64,000 nucleotides of DNA from Streptomyces angustmyceticus (GTDB lineage: Bacteria; Actinomycetota; Actinomycetes; Streptomycetales; Streptomycetaceae), in assembly GCF_019933235.1 (NCBI RefSeq), contig NZ_CP082945.1, forward strand, positions 1,798,001 through 1,862,000. The letters are read 5' to 3'. Every line of letters begins with the position of its first letter. Within the stretch, counting starts at the first letter, position 1. Positions 34,771 through 44,911 of this stretch are shown here, one piece after another. Below the pieces are notes generated by a model. The model did no database searches. It had not been told where the DNA came from and saw only the letters and a program-made list of their open reading frames with translations. The translations under genes and the position numbers were made by a program.

Positions 34771-36051
34771 TCAGGAAACCGGCCGCGAATCCGCCCACAT
34801 GCTCTCGAATTCCTCCCGGTAGGTCTCGAAGAGGCCGTGGTCGTCGTCGCCGGCGCCCCGGGCGTCCTGGCGGACGACCTCCCGGCCGCCGCCGCGCAGC
34901 ACGAGGACGGGCGATTCCATGCCGCGGCTCTTGCGGAGGTAGGGCTGGACGACGGCCACGCCGTCGGGTCCGTCCCCGTCGACGAGGTAGGCGGTGAAGC
35001 GGGGGGTCTCGTCGAAGACCTGGATCTCGAAGGCGCCGGGGTCGCGCAGCCGGGCGCGCACCCGCCGCATATGGAGGATGTTCATCTCGATGGACCGGCT
35101 CATCTCGCCCTTCTTCAGGCCGATCTCGCGCTCCCGGCGGCGGACCGCGCTGCTGGCCGGGTTGAGGAAGAGCAGGCGGACGCGGCAGCCGGATTCGGCG
35201 AGCCGGACCAGGCGGCGGCCCGAGTAGTTCTGGACCAGGAGGTTGAGCCCGATCCCCACGGCGTCGAGCCGGCGGGCGCTGCCGAAGAGGTCCTCGGCGG
35301 GGAGCTGGCGCTGCAGCCGCACCCGGTCGGAGTGCACCCCGATGACGTCGGCGTAGCGGTCGCCGACGAGGTCCTCCACCGCGTCGATCGGCAGCCGCCC
35401 GGAGATCCGGGTGCCGACGCCGGAGCCGAGGAGGTCCAGGAGGCGGGCGGAGGCGCGCTCGGCCTGGGCGAGGACCGTCTCGGACAGGGCGCGGTTGCGG
35501 GAGACGATGTTGCGGGCGACCTCGAGTTCGTCGAGGGCCAGCTCGACCTCGCGGCGGTCGTCGAAGTACGGCTCGAAGCAGGGCCAGTGCTGGACCATCA
35601 GTTCGCGGAGTTGCGGCAGCGTCAGGAAGCTGACGATGTTGTCGTCGGCGGGGTCGAGGAGGTAGCCCTTGCGGCGGCTGACCTCGCGGACGGCGACCGC
35701 ACGCTGGACCCACTCCTGTCCGGCGGGCCCGGCCGCGGCGACGACCCATTCGTCGCCGTGCACCGGCTCGTAGATGGGCCGCAGGACCGCCGCGACGACG
35801 GCCCGCAGCCGCTGCTCGACGAGATTCAGCCAGATATAGGCGCGTCCGGCCCGCCGGGCCCGGGTGCGCACCTCGCTCCAGGCGTCGGCGCCCCAGTCCA
35901 GCTCCGCCCCGATCTCCAGCGGGCGTGCCAGGGACACCGCGCCGGGCGGTGCGTCGACGGAGCCGCCCTCATGGCCCTCATGACTCTCGTCACCAGGGGG
36001 CAACTCCAGCCCGCCGCTCACCTGCCACCGCCTTCCGAACCCCCGTGCCAA
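34771..36051 (-). CDS. SAV2148-family HEPN protein with PLD/DUF5919-like C-terminus
   Basis: The 426-residue protein resembles the SAV2148 family of HEPN-domain proteins of Streptomyces. A helical HEPN-like region spans about residues 60-220 and includes R149-x5-H155 (RELMVQH), which fits the RX4-6H RNase motif. A second candidate, ARNIVSRN near residue 180, has Arg where His would stand. From about residue 230 a DUF5919/phospholipase D-like sensor region follows (VRLLFLNPAS, EMSRSIEMNILHMRRVR, FTAYLVDGDG). The protein is cytosolic. Function is unknown; RNA cleavage or nucleotide sensing are possible. It is convergent with the SDR gene and stands alone. Confidence 0.8.
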   Translation of the reverse strand: MARGFGRRWQVSGGLELPPGDESHEGHEGGSVDAPPGAVSLARPLEIGAELDWGADAWSEVRTRARRAGRAYIWLNLVEQRLRAVVAAVLRPIYEPVHGDEWVVAAAGPAGQEWVQRAVAVREVSRRKGYLLDPADDNIVSFLTLPQLRELMVQHWPCFEPYFDDRREVELALDELEVARNIVSRNRALSETVLAQAERASARLLDLLGSGVGTRISGRLPIDAVEDLVGDRYADVIGVHSDRVRLQRQLPAEDLFGSARRLDAVGIGLNLLVQNYSGRRLVRLAESGCRVRLLFLNPASSAVRRREREIGLKKGEMSRSIEMNILHMRRVRARLRDPGAFEIQVFDETPRFTAYLVDGDGPDGVAVVQPYLRKSRGMESPVLVLRGGGREVVRQDARGAGDDDHGLFETYREEFESMWADSRPVS

Positions 36052-36121
36052 CGATCAAGGCAGACTACTGCGGTGCGGGAGGCGGTGCAGCAGGATGGAT
36101 CGAGTCGGTTACCAACTCCCC

Positions 36122-37450
36122 TTATCCATAGTGCCCGTTGTGCCCGGACAGTGCGGGTGGAGTGAGCGGATTCATAGCCGTGACGTCACGGGGAACGAGC
36201 TGGAAGCCCTGCCAGTGAACAGGCATGGGCTCCTGGTCCTCGTCCCTGGCGATGTGGTGGAACCCGATGTTGACCCACGCGATGGGGTGTTTCAGCGGCT
36301 GGCCGTTGACCCAGGTGTCGACGCTCCGGCCGGCCCGGTCGCCGCAGTTGGCCAGGTTGTTGCTGGCGAACTGCTCACATTTGTTGTACTCGGTGAAGTA
36401 GATGTCGTGCCGGGTGTAGCTGCGCCCTGTGTACTTGCTGCTGGCGCCCGGGACGATCTCGTACGAGCGCGGGTGGCCGTCCCGGTTCTTGCCGGCGTCG
36501 CTCACCACCCGCCACCAGCGCAGCGCCCCGGTGTCCCCGGCCAGCTCCCTGGTGACGGGGGTGCGGGTGGTGCGGATGGTGGGGGTGCTGCCGCCGGGCC
36601 GGAGGGTGGTGGCGGAGTCGACCTGCTCGACCTTGTTGGTGGCGGAGCCGTCCAGGCCGAAGTTCAGCCGCCAGAAGACGTTGTGGCTGTGGCTGGTGGC
36701 GTAGTCCTTGGCACCCTTGCCGAGGGGCGCGCCCCGGCCGTCGCCGGCGTCGAAGTCGCTGGGCGAGACGGTGCCGGTGGCGCCGACCTGCAGGGTCATG
36801 GTGCCGTCGCCGGCGAACCGCCACTCGCTGATGTACTCGTACCAGCCGACCTTGTTGACGGTGTAGAGCAGCAGGTCCTTGCCCTGGAGCTGGTAGGTCC
36901 TGGCGTGCTCCCCGGGGTAGGGGCCCATCCGGTAGGCGTGGCCGCGGGCGCGGGTGGTGGCGCACAGGCCGCTGACGTCGGGGTGTGCGGGGTCGTAGGC
37001 GCCGGGGACCCGGACGGTTTTGATGGTGCCGCCGGGGCATTCGGCGGGGTCGAGCGTCATCAGGCCCTGGGCGAAGCCCTGACCGGTGAGGTCGTCGTAC
37101 TCGTTGCCCCCGTCGTCGTAGGGGACGTGGATCTGGGCGAGTTTGGCGGTGGTGAGCACTGTGACCGGGGCGCGTTCGCCCTTGGGCTGGTAGGAGACGT
37201 CGTCCAGGACGAGACCGGCGTTGCCCTCGTAGTGCCAGCACATCCGCCAGACGGTGCCGCCGTCGAGCGTCCGGGTGATGCGGTGGGCGGGGCTGCAGCG
37301 GGGAGCGGGCGCCGGGCCGGCGGCTTCCGGGGCGGCCTGGGCCGACGGGCCGGTGAGCAGGGCGGTCGCCGCGAAGACCAGGGGAATCGCGGTGAGGGTC
37401 GCGGCGCGGCGGCGCGGGCGGCGGGATCCGGCGGGGCTTCTCACGGGCAT
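36122..37450 (-). CDS. Secreted copper amine oxidase-like catalytic domain, lacking N-domains
   Basis: The 442-residue protein has a signal peptide ending near AQAA (residue 40) and then only the large catalytic domain of copper amine oxidases. Candidate ligands are His254 and His256 (HSHN) and His398/His399 (FHHIARDED), with MPVHWQGFQLVP after them. The topaquinone-tyrosine motif should read NY[DE]Y but is WYEY with Tyr204; Asp119 or Asp120 stands at the catalytic-base distance. Usual family length is about 650 residues. ATG 37450 has AGGAG seven bases upstream; ATG 37456 is too close. The upstream gene seems to supply the missing N-domains. Confidence 0.82.
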   Translation of the reverse strand: MPVRSPAGSRRPRRRAATLTAIPLVFAATALLTGPSAQAAPEAAGPAPAPRCSPAHRITRTLDGGTVWRMCWHYEGNAGLVLDDVSYQPKGERAPVTVLTTAKLAQIHVPYDDGGNEYDDLTGQGFAQGLMTLDPAECPGGTIKTVRVPGAYDPAHPDVSGLCATTRARGHAYRMGPYPGEHARTYQLQGKDLLLYTVNKVGWYEYISEWRFAGDGTMTLQVGATGTVSPSDFDAGDGRGAPLGKGAKDYATSHSHNVFWRLNFGLDGSATNKVEQVDSATTLRPGGSTPTIRTTRTPVTRELAGDTGALRWWRVVSDAGKNRDGHPRSYEIVPGASSKYTGRSYTRHDIYFTEYNKCEQFASNNLANCGDRAGRSVDTWVNGQPLKHPIAWVNIGFHHIARDEDQEPMPVHWQGFQLVPRDVTAMNPLTPPALSGHNGHYG

Positions 37451-37496
37451 GCACATGCTCCTGGGGAGGAGTGACGGGGGCAGACGGTGCGGCGGC

Positions 37497-38351
37497 TCAG
37501 GCGAGGCGGGCGACGGTGCGGGCGCTGAGGTCGATCACGAAGCGGCGGGTGTCGATCCACGGGCCGTTCCGCACCTTGGTGAACAGGCGGACGCAGCGGT
37601 GTTTCCCGCACTCCCCCAGGGCGCCCGGCGCCGCTCCTTCGGCGCGGCCGCGGTAGACGAAACCGGTGACGACGAGCGGTTCGGGCCCGGTGAGGTCGCG
37701 GCCGGTGGCCTCGCGGTAGTCCTGGCGCAGCCCGGATCCCAGCGGGGCGGCGATCAGCAGCCGGGCCGCCTCGACGGCCTCGGCACGGTCGGGCGGCGGC
37801 TGGACGCCGTGCTGGGTGTCGGTCGACTCCACCGTCGAGGTCGTGAGGTTGACGGTCCGGGTGACGTAGCTGTCGTCGGCGTAGTCGTAGAAGGAGACCA
37901 GCGCCCGGCGCGGCGGGTCGGCGAGCCGGACTTCCGAGGGGGCGAGTTCGGCCAGGTCGGTGGTGAGGGGTTCGGGTCCGGGCCGTCCGGTGACGTCGGC
38001 GGCGGCGCCGCGGCGGGCGCGCGGCAGCGCCAGCTCCCGGGCGCGGCGGAGTTCGTCGTCGGTGAGCGGGTCGCGTCCCCGGCCGCGCGCCCCCTGGGGG
38101 CCGGCCGCCTCGACGACGCCGGGCGGCGCCCCCGGGTCGTGTCCGGGCGCGGACGGGCCGGAGGCGCCGGACGCGCCGGTCCGGGCCCCGGCGACCGTGC
38201 CGTCGGCGGCGCCCGCGCCGACGGGCAGGGTGACCGCGGCCATCAGGGCGGTGCCGGTCAGCGCGAGGGCGGTGCCCACGAGGACCTTGCCGAGGTGGCG
38301 ACGCATGAACTGGTGCGCGGTTCCCCCGCCGTCACGTTCCGTGACACGCAT
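37497..38351 (-). CDS. Secreted protein resembling copper amine oxidase N-domains
   Basis: The 284-residue protein has an N-terminal signal (RRHLGKVLVGTALALTGTALMAAV), a Gly/Ala/Pro-rich linker and then a domain starting DPLTDDELRRARELAL near residue 93. That opening, the segment EVRLADPPRRALVSFYDYADD and the following VNLTTSTVES match the order of the N2 domain of copper amine oxidases; an N3-like part follows to the end. It is transcribed just ahead of the catalytic-domain gene, with 46 bases between. I infer that the two proteins assemble outside the cell. GGAGG precedes ATG 38351. The protein could alternatively be an unrelated lipocalin-like secreted protein. Confidence 0.72.
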   Translation of the reverse strand: MRVTERDGGGTAHQFMRRHLGKVLVGTALALTGTALMAAVTLPVGAGAADGTVAGARTGASGASGPSAPGHDPGAPPGVVEAAGPQGARGRGRDPLTDDELRRARELALPRARRGAAADVTGRPGPEPLTTDLAELAPSEVRLADPPRRALVSFYDYADDSYVTRTVNLTTSTVESTDTQHGVQPPPDRAEAVEAARLLIAAPLGSGLRQDYREATGRDLTGPEPLVVTGFVYRGRAEGAAPGALGECGKHRCVRLFTKVRNGPWIDTRRFVIDLSARTVARLA

Positions 38352-38557
38352 GTCGGACCTCCGTCCGTCCTCCGGTCAGGCCGACCAATAGGACGATCCG
38401 ACATCGCGACAGGTTGCCCACGATTGAGCGGAGATTCGGCGAAAGGCCCTCTGTGTGCGAGAAGTTGCGAAAAGTTGGGGAAGGATTTCGTTCCGTTCCG
38501 CGGATGTGTGTCGTGGAGTCGCCGCAGCGCCCGAGAAGAAAGTGGAAGAGTCAACCC

Positions 38558-40747
<2,190 letters not shown>

Positions 40748-42138
40748 GGAGGGCGGACGCCCCGGCGCGGGAGCCGAGGGCGAGTGCGCAGATCGAGGCG
40801 GCGGCCCCGACGGCGACGGCGAAGGCGGCCGCGGGGCCGTGGGCCTCGGCGAGCCGTCCTGAGGCGGCCAGGGACAGCGCCTGGCCGCCGACCACCGCAC
40901 TGGTGAGGAACGCCATCGACTCGGCCAGCCGGCCGGCCGGCACCAGCCGTTCGGTGAGTCCGAAGACCGTGATCAGATGCGGGGCGAAGGCCACTCCGAG
41001 CACCACGACGACCAGATAGAGCGCGCCCAGGGACCGCACCCACAACAGCGGCACGGACAGCACGACCAGCGCGGCCCCGGCCGCCCGCCACCGCACCGGC
41101 AGCGTGATCCGGGCCGGGACGAGCGCCAGCAGGACGCCGGCGACCGCGCTCATCACCCCCATCGCGGCGTAGACGAGTCCGGCCTGGTCGGGCTGGTGGA
41201 GGCGTGCGGTGAGCGCGGTGATGCCGGCCTGGCAGGCGCCGAAGAGGACGCCCTGCAGCGCCATCGAGACGCGCAGGCCGTGCACCGCGCGGGGCATCGG
41301 GGCGCGGACGGTCCCGGCGCCGCGTCCCCGGCCGCGGTGTCCGCCCGCGGCGGGTACGGCCGGCCCGCCCGGAGGGCCCGGGCTCCACGCCGCGGCGAGG
41401 GCGGGCGGGGGCCCGGCGGCGGACGGACGCAGCACCGCGGCCGTCGGGTGCAGCGCGAAGGCCGAGCCGCAGACCGCGAGCAGCAGCGCGGCCAGGGAGA
41501 GCGCCACGGCCGGGTGGGCCACCGTGGCGGACAGCCCGACCAGCGCCGGGCCGAGCACGAACGACGTCTCGTCCAGGGTGCCTTCGAAGGACAGCGCGGT
41601 GTTGACGAGGCGGTCGTCCGCCCGTGCCCGCCGGGCGAGCGCCACGAGCCTGGTGCGGGCCAGCGGCCCGATCTGCGGGACGGCCGCGCCGGCGAGCAGC
41701 CCGGTCAGGACGAGCAGCGGCGTCCCGGTCCGGGCGAGGGCCGCGGCCACCAGCGCCGCCACCGCGAGCGCGTCGAACCAGCAGGCGGCCAGCACCACCG
41801 GCCGCTGTCCGTGCCGGTCGGCGAGCCGGCCGAGCAGCGGCCCGCCCACCGTCTGGCCCGCCGCCAGCGCGCCCGCCACCAGCCCCGCGGTGGCCAGCGA
41901 GCCGCTGGTGCGCGCGACCAGCAGCAGACTGCCGAGCTGGCACATGGCCGTGGGGAGCCGGCCGAGGAAGGAGACGACGGGCAGCAGCGGCCCGGTCAGC
42001 GCGAGCACCCGGCGATAGGTGGCCATGGCAACGGTCATCGGCAGACGCTAACCGGGCCCGTGCGCCGCACCCCACACACCGGACGTACGAAGATCCACCG
42101 CCGGCGCGCGCGTCCCGTTGGAGGAAGGAACGACACCA

Positions 42139-44673
42139 ATGCCGGGCGAGGAGGACACAACGGGCCGCCGGCGGGGTACGGGTGTTGCCATGACGCAGCC
42201 TCCGAGTCCGTCGCCGACCGCCACCTACCGGCTGCAGCTCCAGCCGGACTTCCCGTTCGCCGCCGCCGAGCGGGCCGTCCCGCACCTGGCCGCGCTGGGC
42301 GTCTCCCATCTGCACCTCTCGCCGGTGCTGGAGGCGGTCCCGGGGTCCGCCCACGGCTACGACGTGGTCGACCACACCGCGGTCCGCGCCGAACTCGGCG
42401 GCGAGCCGGGGCTGCGGGCGCTGGCGGCGACGGCCCGGGACCACGGCCTCGGGCTGGTCGTCGACCTCGTGCCGAACCACATGGCCGTGCCCGCGCCGGT
42501 GTCGCTGAACGCACCGCTGTGGCAGGTGCTGCGCGACGGCCCGGCGTCCCCGTACGCGCGGTGGTTCGACATCGACTGGGACGCCGGGCACGGCGGCCGG
42601 CTGCTGCTGCCGGTGCTCGGCGGCCGGCTCGGCGAGGAGGCCCGGCACCTCCGCGTCGAGGACGGGGTGCTGCGCTATCACGAGCAGAGCTTCCCGCTGC
42701 GCCCCGGTACGGAGGGGCTGCCGCTGATGCGCCTCCTGGAGGCCCAGTGGTACCGCCTCGCCTGGTGGCGGCTGGCCCGCAGTGAACTCAACTACCGACG
42801 GTTCTTCACCATTTCGGAGCTGATCGCGGTCCGCGCCGAGGACCCCGCCGTCTTCGAGGCGACCCATGGGACGGTGCTGCGGCTGGTCCGCGAGGGCGTC
42901 ATCGACGGCCTGCGCATCGACCATCCGGACGGCCTGGCGGACCCCGCCGGCTATCTGGAACGGCTGCGGGAGGGGACCGGCGGCCGCTGGACGGTGGTCG
43001 AGAAGATCCTCACCGGTGACGAACGGCTGCCGGCGAGCTGGGCCTGCGCGGGCACCACGGGCTATGACGCGCTGCGCCGCGTCGACGGCCTGTTCGTCTG
43101 CCCGCAGGGCGCCGGGCGGCTGTTCTCCCACTACCGGGACTTCGTCACCCCGCTGGCCGACGAGGGCGGCGACTGGGAGGAGACGGTGCGCCGGGCCGCG
43201 TACGAGGTCGTCACGCACGACCTGGCCACCGAGGTCGAGCGGCTGGTGCGCACCGCGGCCCGGATCAGCGCCCGCGTCCCCGCGCCGGGCGACCACGCGG
43301 CGTGGGCGCTGCGGCACGCCGTCCGCGAGCTGATGGTGCGGCTGCCGGTCTACCGCCCGTACGCCGCGGACGCGGGGCAGGCCGAGGTGGACGCGGCGAT
43401 GCTGGGCACGGCGGCGGCGGGGGCGCGCACCGCCTTCCGGGTGCCCGAGGAGGCGCGGGCGGTGGACCTGATCCACGACCTGGCGCGCGGCCGGACGACG
43501 GGCCGGCCGGAGGTCGGACCGGACGACGGCCCGGACCACGAGGCCGCGGACCGCGCCGACTTCGCCGCGCGGTTCGCCCAGACCGCCTCCGCGCTGCACG
43601 CCAAGTCCGTGGAGGACACCGCCTTCTACCGCTATCCGGTGCTGCTGTCGGCCTGTGAGGTCGGCGGCGCCCCCGGCGACCCGGCGCTGCCCCCGGAGGC
43701 GTTCCACACGTACTGCGCGCGGATGCAACGCGACCGTCCGACGGCCGGCACGGTCCTGTCCACGCACGACACCAAGCGCAGCGCCGATGTGCGGGCGCGG
43801 ATCGCGGTGCTGTCGGAGTGCCCGGACCGGTGGCGGGACGCCCTGGGGGCGATGGGCGAGGACGCGGTGTGCGACCTCGGCGCCGGCGGGGTGGACTCGG
43901 CCGGCCCGGCCGACCCGATGGTGTCGTGGCTGGCCTGGCAGACCGTGTTCGGCCTGGGCGCGCCCGGCGACCCGGCCGCGGCGGAGCGGGTGACGCCCGC
44001 GGTCCTCAAGGCGGCGCGGGAGGCCGGGCTGCGCACCTCGTGGACGGAGCGGAACGCGGGCTACGAGGAGGCCGTCGCGGAGTTCGTCCGCAAGGGGCCC
44101 TGCGGTCCGGCGGCCGCCCCGCTCGCCGCCCTGGAGGCGGAACTCGCCCCCTACGTCCGCGCCAATGTGCTGGGCGCGGCGCTGCTGCACCTCACCATGC
44201 CGGGCGTCCCCGACCTCTACCAGGGCACCGAACGCGCCTACGCCGCACTGGTCGACCCGGACAACCGGGGGCCCGCCCGCTTCCGTCCGGAGCTGCTCGC
44301 CGAGCTGGACGGCGGCGCCGCGCCGCGCGACCTGTCCGCCGAGAAGCTCCGGCTGACCGCCACGGCGCTGCGGCTGCGACGCGACCGTCCGCGGTGGTTC
44401 GGCGCCGCCGCGTCGTACGAGCCGGTGTACGCGGAGGGCCCGGCCGCCGAGCACTGTGTGGCGTTCTGCCGCGGCGGACGGGTGCTGACGGTGGTGACCC
44501 GCCTGTCGCTGCGCCTGGTGGAGACCGGCGGCTGGTGGGACACCCTGCTGCGGGTGCCGCCGGGCGGGCCCTGGCGCGAACTGCTGACCGGCCGCGAGCT
44601 GCCGGGCGGCACGGCGGTGGCCCTCAGCGAGCTGCTGGCGCCGTCGCCGGTGGCGTTGTTCGCGGCGGGGTGA
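42139..44673 (+). CDS. treY: Malto-oligosyltrehalose synthase
   Basis: The enzyme (844 residues from ATG 42139) converts the reducing end of malto-oligosaccharides to a trehalosyl residue. The GH13 motifs are LVVDLVPNHM, GLRIDHPDGLADP (nucleophile Asp), and VVEKIL with the acid Glu; SVEDTAFYRY and LSTHDTKRSADVRARI are hallmarks of TreY. I chose ATG 42139 because GGAGGAAGGA precedes it; ATG 42190 gives a protein starting nearer the conserved YRLQLQP. It works with treZ to release trehalose. A small GC hairpin (44690-44705) follows. Confidence 0.93.
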   Translation: MPGEEDTTGRRRGTGVAMTQPPSPSPTATYRLQLQPDFPFAAAERAVPHLAALGVSHLHLSPVLEAVPGSAHGYDVVDHTAVRAELGGEPGLRALAATARDHGLGLVVDLVPNHMAVPAPVSLNAPLWQVLRDGPASPYARWFDIDWDAGHGGRLLLPVLGGRLGEEARHLRVEDGVLRYHEQSFPLRPGTEGLPLMRLLEAQWYRLAWWRLARSELNYRRFFTISELIAVRAEDPAVFEATHGTVLRLVREGVIDGLRIDHPDGLADPAGYLERLREGTGGRWTVVEKILTGDERLPASWACAGTTGYDALRRVDGLFVCPQGAGRLFSHYRDFVTPLADEGGDWEETVRRAAYEVVTHDLATEVERLVRTAARISARVPAPGDHAAWALRHAVRELMVRLPVYRPYAADAGQAEVDAAMLGTAAAGARTAFRVPEEARAVDLIHDLARGRTTGRPEVGPDDGPDHEAADRADFAARFAQTASALHAKSVEDTAFYRYPVLLSACEVGGAPGDPALPPEAFHTYCARMQRDRPTAGTVLSTHDTKRSADVRARIAVLSECPDRWRDALGAMGEDAVCDLGAGGVDSAGPADPMVSWLAWQTVFGLGAPGDPAAAERVTPAVLKAAREAGLRTSWTERNAGYEEAVAEFVRKGPCGPAAAPLAALEAELAPYVRANVLGAALLHLTMPGVPDLYQGTERAYAALVDPDNRGPARFRPELLAELDGGAAPRDLSAEKLRLTATALRLRRDRPRWFGAAASYEPVYAEGPAAEHCVAFCRGGRVLTVVTRLSLRLVETGGWWDTLLRVPPGGPWRELLTGRELPGGTAVALSELLAPSPVALFAAG

Positions 44674-44788
44674 GGGGCGGGCGGCGGCGCGGGCCGTGCG
44701 GCCCGGGACCGTAATTCGGTTGCCGCGGCGCGCACCACCGGCGAACCATGGCCCGGTACGCCCGTTTCCCCCGCCTCAGGAGCAGAGC

Positions 44789-44911
44789 ATGCGCGGATTC
44801 CTCGGAACCACTCAGCCGACCGGCCGGACGACAGTTCTCGAGGAATCGCCCTTCCATGCTCCCTTCGCACACCCTGAACATCGGGATTCTCGCCCACGTC
44901 GACGCGGGTAA
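44789..44911 (+). CDS. Leader ORF upstream of the ribosomal protection gene (40 aa)
   Basis: ATG 44789 has AGGAG eight bases upstream and opens a 40-codon frame starting MRGFLGTTQPTGRTTV, in a different phase from the resistance gene and overlapping its first 56 bases. Codons 3 to 7 lie on the left arm of the hairpin that holds the resistance gene ribosome binding site. Its role is probably regulatory: a slowed ribosome on it would open that hairpin. It is not a known peptide. Confidence 0.55.
   Translation: MRGFLGTTQPTGRTTVLEESPFHAPFAHPEHRDSRPRRRG
44796..44847 (+). promoter_or_regulatory. Hairpin sequestering the ribosome binding site of the resistance gene
   Basis: GATTCCTCG (44796-44804) pairs perfectly with CGAGGAATC (44839-44847), and GAAC/GTTC extend the pairing toward the loop after a small bulge. 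The right arm contains GAGGAA, the ribosome binding site 10 bases before ATG 44856. Folding would therefore block translation of the resistance gene until the leader ORF is occupied. Confidence 0.65.
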
